Shown here: positions 15,478 to 22,094 of the stretch, in pieces
Numbering within the stretch: the first letter of the stretch is position 1
How the letters are laid out: each line of letters begins with the position of its first letter
DNA from: Thermoprotei archaeon
Lineage (GTDB): Archaea > Thermoproteota > Thermoprotei > Thermofilales > B15-G2
Direction of reading: 5' to 3'
Assembly (NCBI GenBank): GCA_003649445.1
Contig: QMRV01000036.1
Location: 1-22,475, forward strand
DNA length: 22,475 bases
Position numbers and translations under genes: made by a program
The notes under the pieces: generated by a model
Told to the model about the DNA's origin: nothing
Databases searched by the model: none
What the model saw: only the letters and a program-made list of their open reading frames with translations

Positions 15478-16137
15478 TTAATCTAATAGTATTTTATCTG
15501 CTTTCCATATAAGAGCTAATACTCCTATGATAGTGCTTAGTAGAGAAAAGGCTACTGCTAGCATGTATGACGCATAAATAGCATTTAAGTCTTCTACAAG
15601 CATTAAAGGAAGTATAAGCAGCGGCGATAGAACAGCCATTATTGTACCTGTAATTAATGCCGACTCTACAGGCAAGTACTTCATTTTGACCTCTTTTCGT
15701 TCTACCGTAAGGCCCTCAATTATAAAAGCTAGTGCCACAGCATAGTACCAGCTGCAGGAAAAGAGGAATATAATGTACTTTAGCGAGAGTTCCATTAACT
15801 GAAGAATAATTATACATATAACTGCTACCATGACGAAGGAGAACGCCCATACGGCATTTCCTAAGCGCCTTATTTTTCTGAGTTCAGGGTCTTTTATAAC
15901 ATTAGGTGCGAGTTTTCTTAGGGTTAGCATTGAAAGTTTGTATGAAATTATAAACACTACTATGATACTTATCCAGACAATAGGCGGAGGAGTAATCATG
16001 GTATATACTGACAGCATTATGAGGCCCCAGCTTGTGAAAAAGCCCATGAAAATGAGTATTTCTAAGGCTATTGAAATCGCAAATTTGTATTTTTCAAAAC
16101 AGTGAACATACTGGGCGAAGCTCGATAACTCTTTCAC
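15478..16137 (-). CDS. Six-helix membrane protein, unknown
   Basis: A 219-residue protein with about six hydrophobic segments (roughly 19-47, 52-72, 93-114, 120-141, 158-182 and 187-211) and short basic loops such as LRKLAPNVIKDPELRKIRR (about 73-91). I do not recognise a characterised family. The start is GTG at 16137, supported by a TATA-like box 28 nt upstream. The gene is divergent from the alpha-mannosidase across 77 bp and is followed at 4 bp by the winged-helix regulator, so it is the first gene of that operon. It may be the effector sensed or controlled together with the regulator. Confidence 0.65.
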   Translation of the reverse strand: MKELSSFAQYVHCFEKYKFAISIALEILIFMGFFTSWGLIMLSVYTMITPPPIVWISIIVVFIISYKLSMLTLRKLAPNVIKDPELRKIRRLGNAVWAFSFVMVAVICIIILQLMELSLKYIIFLFSCSWYYAVALAFIIEGLTVERKEVKMKYLPVESALITGTIMAVLSPLLILPLMLVEDLNAIYASYMLAVAFSLLSTIIGVLALIWKADKILLD

Positions 16138-16160
16138 ACTAATTCATGTGAGTTAAGCAG

Positions 16161-16170
16161 AATAAGTTTT
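16161..16170 (-). promoter_or_regulatory. TATA-like box for the membrane protein operon
   Basis: AAAACTTATT on the minus strand, centred about 28 nt upstream of the GTG at 16137. Confidence 0.45.
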
Positions 16171-16180
16171 TCCTGGGCCA

Positions 16181-16190
16181 TAGTTATTTA
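16181..16190 (+). promoter_or_regulatory. TATA-like box for the alpha-mannosidase gene
   Basis: TAGTTATTTA, centred about 28 nt upstream of the GTG at 16215. It lies back to back with the divergent box at 16161-16170. Confidence 0.45.
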
Positions 16191-16214
16191 GATTCTACTT
16201 ACGGTAAGTACTCT

Positions 16215-18599
16215 GTGACTAAGATATATGCTGTAAGTAATGCTCACATAGATCCAGTGTGGCTTTGGCGGTTACGTGAAGGCATATGGGTTGTCCGAAA
16301 TACTGTGCGAAGAGTGCTTGAGGTAGTTAAGAAAAGTAAGGCTGTTTTCGCGATGTCTTCTGCTATCATATATGAGTGGCTTAAGGAAATAGAGCCAAAA
16401 CTTCTCGAGGAAGTACTAGAAGCAGTTAAAGAGGGAAAGTGGGAGATAGTAGGAGGCTGGATAGTTGAGCCAGACTGTAATCTTCCATGCGGTGAGTCTT
16501 TTGTGAGGCATGCTCTCTACGGTCAAATGATTTTAGAGAAACTGACTGGTAGAAAAGCTGTTGTGGCTTACAATATTGATAGCTTTGGACATAACGCTAT
16601 GTTACCACAAATACTTGCTAAGTCAGGGTTCAAGTACTATGTTTTTATGAGGCCCCAGGAAGAAGAAATGCATCTGCCTTTAGTTTTCTGGTGGGAGTCG
16701 CCTGATGGCTCACGTATTCTTGCATACAGGGTCCCCTATTCTTGTGTTGTCTTCGGTGATGGTTTTAGAAGACACTTGGACAGAATGCTAGAAGATTACG
16801 GAAAAGAACACGAGTTAATGCTTCTCCTGTATGGCAAAGGAGACCATGGCGGTGGACCGAGTATAGAGGATGTAAAGATACTTGAGGAAGTCTGCAGAGA
16901 CTACAATGTTAAAGTTATTCACAGTACTATTGAGGAGTTCTTCAAAGAGTTACTTAAGTCACGTAAATCTTTCCCTGTAGTTAAAGGAGAACTTCAGCAC
17001 CATGCTAGAGGATGCTATAGTGCTTATAGCGAAATAAAGGCTTTGAATAGGAAAACAGAACATATGCTTCTCGCGGCAGAGCGAGTAGTTAGCATATGCT
17101 ATTCTCTTTTTGGAGAAAAATATCCGGAGGAAGATCTTAGGAGAGCTTGGAAATTGCTCTTGTTCTGTCAGTTCCATGATTCTCTTGCAGGAACTTGTAT
17201 ACCTGAAGCTTACGAAGATATCAGGGCGGTGATATACGAGGCTTTAAACAAGGCTCGAGAAATAATCGATATCTATAGTCAGAAAATTTCCAGTAGAATA
17301 AATCTAGAGGGCAATGGAGTTTACTTAGTTGTATTCAATTTAACGCCATTTGATTTAAAGTATCCAGTTGAAGTAGAGCCTGCATGGACTCCGGATAGGG
17401 CACTTTTACTAGAAGATAAAGCTGTAGACTACCAGTTTGTCGAAACTTCGGCGGCAGCAGGAACTACTAGAGCAGTATTTGTTGCAGACTTGCCTTCTCT
17501 CGGTTACCGCGTGTATAGAATAGTTCCAGGAGAGACTCCTGTTAAGTCAGAGAAGGTTCCAAAGGAGCTCGAAATTGAGAATGAGTTCTTTAAACTCAAG
17601 ATTTCTGAGAAAACAGGCTACATAGAGTATTTGTATGATAAAAAGCATGGTGTACAAGTTTTTAGCCGGCAAGCAGCTGTTCCCGTAGTAGTTAAAGATG
17701 AAAGCGATACTTGGAGCCATGGTATTGATGCTTACACAGAGGAAGAAGGCTGTTTTACAGCATCTTCAGTAGAGCTTATTGAAAATGGTCCTGTAAGAAG
17801 CAGAATAAGAGCTACGTATACTTACGGTGAGTCAAAACTTATTCAAGATTTCATACTTTACAGAGATTTAGACTTCATTGAAGTAAGGGTGCAAGTTGAC
17901 TGGAGAGAAAAACACAAGCTTTTACGTCTAGTTTTCCCCATTAATGTGCTCAACCCTGTTGTAACTTATGAAATACCTTACGGAACTATTGTCAGAGAAC
18001 CCAACGGCGAGGAAGAGCCTGGCCAGAGATGGATCGATGTATCAGGTGAAGCGGCGTCTTTAGTAGAGAAGAAAACTTACGGAGTGACAATAATAAACGA
18101 CTCTAAGTACAGCTACAGTGTAAAGGGATCTGAAATAAGGCTAACTGTTCTAAGAAGTCCTGCTTATGCCCACCATGACCCCCATGAAGTCAGGCCGGGC
18201 CAGAAGTACCTTGATCAAGGTCTACACGAGTTCAAGTACTTGATATTTCCCCATGGAGGCTCGTGGAAAGAATACTGCGGTAAAATATTCTCTCTAAGTG
18301 AGACAATAGTGCTTGAGCCAATCTACATAGTTGAGGTACCTCATGGAGGCGAGCTCGGTAAAGTAGAATCGTTCCTTAAGATACATCCAGTGAATGTTGT
18401 GGCAACAGTGTTGAAGAAATGTGAGAAGAGCGGGGAGCTTATAGTAAGAGTCTATGAGGTAGCTGGTAAAGAAACTAAAGCTACTTTAAAGCTGTTTGGC
18501 AGAGAGTACGACATAGATATAGGTCCTTATGAAATAAAAACTCTTAAAATAGACTTAAAGGAAAATAAAGTAACAGAAGTTAATTTATTAGAAGAATAA
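16215..18599 (+). CDS. GH38 alpha-mannosidase
   Basis: A 794-residue retaining glycoside hydrolase of family 38, cytosolic since no signal peptide is visible. The N-terminal catalytic barrel shows the zinc motif HIDPVWLW (His 11, Asp 13), the nucleophile in NIDSFGHN (Asp 122), GDHGGGPS (about 215) and HHARGCYSAY (about 262-271), all in family order. The middle helical domain and the C-terminal beta domains follow (from about 380), including TYEIPYGTI and QRWIDVSG, again typical. It should release alpha-mannose from glycans or glycoconjugates. The start is GTG at 16215, 28 nt from a TATA box; no Shine-Dalgarno is needed. The gene is transcribed towards the isoaspartyl peptidase with an 8-bp gap. 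Confidence 0.9.
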   Translation: MTKIYAVSNAHIDPVWLWRLREGIWVVRNTVRRVLEVVKKSKAVFAMSSAIIYEWLKEIEPKLLEEVLEAVKEGKWEIVGGWIVEPDCNLPCGESFVRHALYGQMILEKLTGRKAVVAYNIDSFGHNAMLPQILAKSGFKYYVFMRPQEEEMHLPLVFWWESPDGSRILAYRVPYSCVVFGDGFRRHLDRMLEDYGKEHELMLLLYGKGDHGGGPSIEDVKILEEVCRDYNVKVIHSTIEEFFKELLKSRKSFPVVKGELQHHARGCYSAYSEIKALNRKTEHMLLAAERVVSICYSLFGEKYPEEDLRRAWKLLLFCQFHDSLAGTCIPEAYEDIRAVIYEALNKAREIIDIYSQKISSRINLEGNGVYLVVFNLTPFDLKYPVEVEPAWTPDRALLLEDKAVDYQFVETSAAAGTTRAVFVADLPSLGYRVYRIVPGETPVKSEKVPKELEIENEFFKLKISEKTGYIEYLYDKKHGVQVFSRQAAVPVVVKDESDTWSHGIDAYTEEEGCFTASSVELIENGPVRSRIRATYTYGESKLIQDFILYRDLDFIEVRVQVDWREKHKLLRLVFPINVLNPVVTYEIPYGTIVREPNGEEEPGQRWIDVSGEAASLVEKKTYGVTIINDSKYSYSVKGSEIRLTVLRSPAYAHHDPHEVRPGQKYLDQGLHEFKYLIFPHGGSWKEYCGKIFSLSETIVLEPIYIVEVPHGGELGKVESFLKIHPVNVVATVLKKCEKSGELIVRVYEVAGKETKATLKLFGREYDIDIGPYEIKTLKIDLKENKVTEVNLLEE

Positions 18600-18606
18600 A
18601 TAATTA

Positions 18607-18617
18607 CTTATTTTTTA
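18607..18617 (+). terminator. T-rich end for the mannosidase transcript
   Basis: TATTTTTTAAT-like sequence follows the mannosidase stop within a dozen bases and lies in the 3' end of the convergent peptidase gene. It is a plausible oligo-T terminator for the plus strand. Confidence 0.3.
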
Positions 18618-19585
18618 ATAGACTTTAATATAATGTGATCTTCTTCGGGAAATACTGCTACAGCGGGCTCGCCCATATATGATGTCATTATGCTTTTGCC
18701 CATTCCCTCAGTATTATATGCGAAACCTATTCGGCCCATAGGATCTACTGTAATTATGCCACCAGTATGTGGCCCGAATCGCCTAGTAAGTATATCTATG
18801 GTGGCTTCAGCAGCTTTCATCGCTGAAACTCCTTGTCTCATAAAGTCGCATGCTGTTTTGCAAGCAAATATTAGTGTCAAGTATTCGCCCACTCCCGTTG
18901 CAGAAGCTCCACCAGCAGAGTTATCGGCGTAGAAGCCGCAGCCTACTAGCGGAGTGTCTCCTACTCGGCCAGGTAATTTAAGTGAATAGCCTCCAGTAGA
19001 CGTGGCAGCGGCTATGTTGCGGTCTTTATCGATTGCTACAGCTCCCACTGTTCCCTCAATGAAGTCTTTGTAAAGAGTCTTCAGCCTAAAGAGGTGTGTG
19101 CCCCATTTTCCTTCAAGCCACAGCTTGAAGACTCTCTCAAACTTTCTTATTTTCTCTGGAGTTATTTTAATAGGCTCTATTTTCATTCCAAGTATTTCGG
19201 CTACTTTCTCTGCTCCAGGACCTGCTAGAAAAATATGGTCTGTTTTCTCTAAGACTAACCGAGCTAACTTAATTGGGTTTTTAATATTTTTCACACAGGC
19301 TACAGCTCCGCACTTGAGGGTTTTTCCATCCATTATGCCGGCATCCATTTCTATTTCCTTAGTGATAGTTAGCGAGGAGCCTTTTCCAGCGTTAAATAAT
19401 CCTGAGTCCTCCATGTACTTGATGGCTGCTTCAACAGCGTCTAGTGCGCTACCTGTTTTTAGTTCTTCGAAAGCGTAGAGGGCGGCTCTTCTAAGTTCTC
19501 GTTTTCTTTTTTCAACAAATTCTTTTGTAAAAAGTCTGTACCTACCAGCGCCGCCGTGGAGGATTATTCCGTAGATATTTGTCAC
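18608..19585 (-). CDS. Isoaspartyl peptidase / plant-type L-asparaginase (Ntn hydrolase)
   Basis: A 325-residue precursor that should cut itself into alpha and beta subunits. The opening ILHGGAG (8-14) and the FNAGKGSSLT (64-73) stretch belong to the family. The autoprocessing site is IEGTVGAVAID (176-186), with Gly178-Thr179 as the cleavage bond and Thr179 as the nucleophile. STGGYSLKLPGRVGDTPLVGCG (196-217) and SATGVGEYL (228-236) complete the active site. The enzyme hydrolyses beta-aspartyl dipeptides formed by protein ageing and/or L-asparagine. A linker of about 50 residues before Thr179 is charged and probably lost or flexible. The start is GTG at 19585, 25 nt from a TATA-like box. It is transcribed alone. 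Confidence 0.9.
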   Translation of the reverse strand: MTNIYGIILHGGAGRYRLFTKEFVEKRKRELRRAALYAFEELKTGSALDAVEAAIKYMEDSGLFNAGKGSSLTITKEIEMDAGIMDGKTLKCGAVACVKNIKNPIKLARLVLEKTDHIFLAGPGAEKVAEILGMKIEPIKITPEKIRKFERVFKLWLEGKWGTHLFRLKTLYKDFIEGTVGAVAIDKDRNIAAATSTGGYSLKLPGRVGDTPLVGCGFYADNSAGGASATGVGEYLTLIFACKTACDFMRQGVSAMKAAEATIDILTRRFGPHTGGIITVDPMGRIGFAYNTEGMGKSIMTSYMGEPAVAVFPEEDHIILKSIKK

Positions 19586-19604
19586 GTAGTTTGGGAAATT
19601 ACTG

Positions 19605-19614
19605 AATAAATATA
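19605..19614 (-). promoter_or_regulatory. TATA-like box for the isoaspartyl peptidase gene
   Basis: TATATTTATT on the minus strand, centred about 25 nt upstream of the GTG at 19585. Confidence 0.45.
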
Positions 19615-19631
19615 ATACTATAGGTATAGTC

Positions 19632-20459
19632 TTAGCTTAGTGACTCGACTTGCCTAAAGAATATAATTGCTTGCTTGGCTTTTTCTTCAGGGGGTATTGA
19701 CCTGAAGTCTTCAAGAGAGAGATAGCCCTTGTATCCTTTGTTTTTCAGTATTCTTATTACCTCACGCCAGTCGAGTATTCCTTTGTCCAAGGGTGCTGGA
19801 ACTACTTTCCTCGGGTCGGTTTTATCGCGGTCGTAGTTTTTGACGTGTACGTGTTTAATGTAGTCTTTAAGAATATCTATTTGGACTATTGGCGGCTCCC
19901 ATCCTTCCCATACTGCGTTTCCTGGGTCATATAATACTCCTATTTTTTCCGGATCTATGTCTCTTATTAAATCTATTATTATTCCAGCTGATGATGCTAT
20001 GCATCCTCCTCCGTGTTGCTCTATTACTGGCAGAGCTTTAATATTCATTTCTTTTAGAGTTGAGTGTAGTTCTAGTATTTGTTTTCGAATGAATCTTCTG
20101 ATCTTTTCGTAGCCTAGTAGGTCATCGTAGCCTGCTGTCTGTACTCTAAAGTACTTTGCCTCAAGTTTGTCTGCTATCGAAGCTATTTTAATCATTTTTT
20201 CTTTTTCTATTTTCCAGCGGTTTTCAGGGTACCCGAATTTAGCATAAGATGAAATAATCGGTATTTCTAATCCATAGTCTTGCGCTAGTTTCCGTGCTTC
20301 CGTTATTTTCTCTGAGCTAGGGTCTATTGGAAGATGTATTCCGTCGTCATGTATTCTTATTTCTATTCCGTCGTAGCCTAACTCGCTTAAAATAGGTGGG
20401 ATTTCTTTTAAATCTCGGTCTTTGAAGAGAAGAGTGTAAACCGAGTACTTCATTTTCAC
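19632..20459 (-). CDS. Sugar phosphate isomerase/epimerase-like TIM barrel (copy 2)
   Basis: A 275-residue AP-endonuclease-2-like TIM barrel (PF01261), the fold of xylose isomerase-like sugar isomerases and epimerases. Metal-site elements are visible: VIEQHGG (Glu near 146, His near 148), VLYDPGNAVWEG (about 173-184), HVKNYDRD (about 199-206) and LSLEDFRSIP (about 250-259, Glu). It overlaps the upstream paralogue by 4 nt (GTGA). The start could be GTG 20459 or ATG 20453; a GGGAGTGA just upstream is well placed as a ribosome site for the ATG. It forms a two-gene operon with its paralogue, suggesting sequential or alternative steps on related sugars, or a hetero-oligomer. The substrate is unknown. 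Confidence 0.8.
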   Translation of the reverse strand: MKMKYSVYTLLFKDRDLKEIPPILSELGYDGIEIRIHDDGIHLPIDPSSEKITEARKLAQDYGLEIPIISSYAKFGYPENRWKIEKEKMIKIASIADKLEAKYFRVQTAGYDDLLGYEKIRRFIRKQILELHSTLKEMNIKALPVIEQHGGGCIASSAGIIIDLIRDIDPEKIGVLYDPGNAVWEGWEPPIVQIDILKDYIKHVHVKNYDRDKTDPRKVVPAPLDKGILDWREVIRILKNKGYKGYLSLEDFRSIPPEEKAKQAIIFFRQVESLS

Positions 20460-21346
20460 TCCCTAGCTCTCTTTAAGGCGTCCTCAATTATTTTCTTTAA
20501 GTTATTTATGCAGATTTCAGAAGCCTCTTCGCCCATTTCAGAGAAGGCTGCGCCGCCAGGTTTAACTAATTCTTCTTCTGAGAGCTTCTTTTTGGGTCTC
20601 CAGTGTGTTTCTAGTGAAATATAGCCGCTGTATTCGTCTTTAATTAAGGCGATAAACTGGTTGAGGTAGTCTACGTCACCTTCGCCTATAGGACGTGGTT
20701 CAGGTTTTCCTTCAAGTCCTTTCTTGACTCCGTCTTTGACGTGCATGTGTATCATATATTTCTTTATAGCGTTGTATCCGTCAGGATATGGTATTTCTCC
20801 TTCGGGGTCCCATATGTCGTTGCCGGGGTCCCATACTGCTTTAACGTACTTTGATGAAAGTTTCTCAATAAAGTAAGCTACAGTCTTGGCGTTTACTAAG
20901 AATGTCGCGGGCTCATTTTCTAAAGCTAAGTACACTCCTTCTTTCTCGATTATTTCGAGCGGCTTTTGGAATTTTTCTAAGATCTTGTCTTCATAGTCTT
21001 TTAGGTTACCTTTTCGCCAGAAAGCAAATCCTCTTATTTTATCTGTATCTAGCTTCTTTGCTAAATCAATACATTTCTCTAAAATTTCTATGTGTTTGCG
21101 GTACTCTTTTTCACTGTCTAAGTCTGCTTTAAAGAAAGGTGAAGCTATACAGCATACCTTTAAATCATACTTAGAGAGAATTCTTTTGATTTCATCTGCC
21201 CGCGGGATAAGATCTTGAGGCGGAGTATTCCAAACAGTTCTTATTTCTACTCCTTCTAAGCTGTGTCTCCGGGCAAAAGCAGCTACTCTTTCTAAGTCCT
21301 GGGATACTTCGTCTGATATAACTGATAGCTTAAACTTTATCATCAC
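20456..21346 (-). CDS. Sugar phosphate isomerase/epimerase-like TIM barrel (copy 1)
   Basis: A 296-residue PF01261 TIM barrel related to the next gene. The corresponding metal-site motifs are LALENEPATFLV (about 140-151), AVWDPGNDIWDPEG (about 170-183), HMHVKDGVKKG (about 199-209) with RPIGEGDVDYL, and ISLETHWRP (about 243-251). 'DPGN' and 'HVK' are shared with the second copy in the same positions. The start is ATG at 21346 (or the next ATG at 21343), with a TATA-like box about 25 nt upstream. The stop overlaps the start of the second copy. Proteins of this type epimerise or isomerise keto-sugars and inositol derivatives; no further assignment is justified. Confidence 0.8.
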   Translation of the reverse strand: MMIKFKLSVISDEVSQDLERVAAFARRHSLEGVEIRTVWNTPPQDLIPRADEIKRILSKYDLKVCCIASPFFKADLDSEKEYRKHIEILEKCIDLAKKLDTDKIRGFAFWRKGNLKDYEDKILEKFQKPLEIIEKEGVYLALENEPATFLVNAKTVAYFIEKLSSKYVKAVWDPGNDIWDPEGEIPYPDGYNAIKKYMIHMHVKDGVKKGLEGKPEPRPIGEGDVDYLNQFIALIKDEYSGYISLETHWRPKKKLSEEELVKPGGAAFSEMGEEASEICINNLKKIIEDALKRARE

Positions 21347-21364
21347 TTAAATAGTGTCAGGAGA

Positions 21365-21375
21365 GTAAATAAAAC
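21365..21375 (-). promoter_or_regulatory. TATA-like box for the isomerase pair
   Basis: AGTTTTATTTAC on the minus strand, about 24-27 nt upstream of the two candidate ATG codons at 21346 and 21343. Confidence 0.4.
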
Positions 21376-21410
21376 TATAGAAACAGCTTGATGTAGATGC
21401 ACAATCGTAG

Positions 21411-21650
21411 CTAAGTGTATGTTATATCTGTGTAAAACATTTCTTCCCTAAGTTCATTAATTAGCTTTCTTCCCTCTTTGAGTCTTTCTCTAATAATCCT
21501 AACTACTTCAATATCAGCTCTACCATTAGGCTTAAGCTTTCCTTTAAAATATTTGCTGTGAATTTTCTCTACTTCGGCGTACTGCTTTTTTAGCTCCTTG
21601 CAATAGTCAAATACACTGTATTCTCTACTTCTAAAGGGAAGTTTTATCAC
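21411..21650 (-). CDS. Small helical protein, 79 aa, unknown
   Basis: A 79-residue charged protein predicted to be mostly alpha-helical. Residues 14-36 (FDYCKELKKQYAEVEKIHSK) and 47-70 (EVVRIIRERLKEGRKLINEL) have coiled-coil-like spacing of hydrophobic residues, joined by a KPNGRAD turn. I do not recognise a family. The GTG start at 21650 is supported by a TATA-like TTTAAATAG on the minus strand (about 21671-21680), 26 nt upstream. It faces the dppA-like gene divergently across 113 bp. The promoter support and composition make it a probable real gene. Confidence 0.5.
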   Translation of the reverse strand: MIKLPFRSREYSVFDYCKELKKQYAEVEKIHSKYFKGKLKPNGRADIEVVRIIRERLKEGRKLINELREEMFYTDITYT

Positions 21651-21670
21651 AGTTTTTTCTTCATTTAACG

Positions 21671-21680
21671 CTATTTAAAT
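21671..21680 (-). promoter_or_regulatory. TATA-like box for the 79-aa gene
   Basis: ATTTAAATAG on the minus strand, about 26 nt upstream of the GTG at 21650. Confidence 0.4.
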
Positions 21681-21733
21681 TTATCTAAATTAAATGAAAC
21701 TTATATAGAATATTGCATTAGAGGTGCTATAAG

Positions 21734-21743
21734 CTATATAAAT
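21734..21743 (+). promoter_or_regulatory. TATA box for the dppA-like gene
   Basis: CTATATAAAT, centred about 25 nt upstream of the ATG at 21764. A second TATA-like site (AACTTATATAG, about 21708-21718) lies further up. Since the gene is interrupted, this promoter now reads into the inserted element, antisense to its end RNA. Confidence 0.5.
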
Positions 21744-21763
21744 TCTCCCGCAGAATTTCGATC

Positions 21764-22003
21764 ATGAAGCTCTATATTTCAGTTGACATGGAGGGTATAG
21801 CTGGAGTAGTTACTAGAGACCATGTAAGTACTACAGGAAAAGACTATGAGAAGTACCGCAAGTACATGACGCTTGAAGTAGCTGCAGCAGTAAAAGCGGC
21901 GCTTGAGGCCGGAGTAGACTATGTTCTAGTGAATGATTCTCACGGAGGAATGACTAACCTCCTTTTTGACCACTTACCTTCAGACCCCCTTTTTCGGCTC
22001 TAG
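21764..22003 (+). pseudogene. D-aminopeptidase (DppA/M55-like), 5' part, interrupted
   Basis: The first about 74 codons match the M55 D-aminopeptidase family: YISVDMEGIAG supplies zinc ligands Asp 8 and Glu 10, and NDSHGG supplies His 60, in the same positions as in Bacillus DppA. After HLPSD (about codon 74, 21983-21985) the family similarity stops, and the frame runs five more codons into GC-rich inserted sequence before TAG at about 22001-22003. Family members are about 260-280 residues, and the remaining metal ligands (a later His and Glu) are missing, so this copy should be inactive. The rest of the gene is expected beyond the window, past the far end of the insertion element. A TATA box sits 25 nt upstream of the ATG. 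Confidence 0.8.
21963..21982 (-). other. Predicted guide segment of the TnpB right-end RNA
   Basis: If the element ends at about 21983, the minus-strand transcript continues into the host gene, and its first 20 nt would be TGAAGGTAAGTGGTCAAAAA, which is dppA sequence. TnpB end RNAs use exactly this kind of flanking host sequence as guide. The boundary is inferred from the end of dppA similarity and may be off by a few bases. Confidence 0.5.
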
Positions 22004-22094
22004 GCCGGCTGGCCTTTCATTGCCTGCCTGGGGGTCAGGCGGGTTACCCCTCCGAGGATTATCCTCGGAGAGGGCTAGTGGGTAAAAACTTAAT
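21983..22094 (-). ncRNA. TnpB omega/right-end RNA (reRNA) scaffold
   Basis: Between the tnpB stop and the broken dppA gene lie three hairpins: CTCCGAGGAT/ATCCTCGGAG (22050-22070), GCCTG/CAGGC with a 5-nt loop (22026-22040) and AGGCC/GGCCT with a 4-nt loop (22002-22015). The seven bases at 22030-22036 are exactly complementary to those at 21983-21989 (GACCCCC/GGGGGTC), so the loop of the second hairpin can form a pseudoknot with the last bases before the guide. This matches the known layout of TnpB guide RNAs, where a 3' pseudoknot precedes the guide. The RNA may start inside the tnpB coding region; its 5' end cannot be located here. Confidence 0.65.
22050..22070. repeat. Perfect 10-bp inverted repeat in the right end
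   Basis: CTCCGAGGAT, one T, then ATCCTCGGAG; it folds as an 8-bp stem with a 5-nt loop, and ACCC/GGGT (22046-22049 and 22080-22083) can extend it. It is the outermost hairpin of the element's RNA and possibly a transposase recognition structure. Confidence 0.8.

Noticed and set aside
19098..19478. Plus-strand frame of 126 codons inside the isoaspartyl peptidase gene
   Set aside because: Although long, it mirrors the codons of the conserved peptidase and is not preceded by a promoter or ribosome site.
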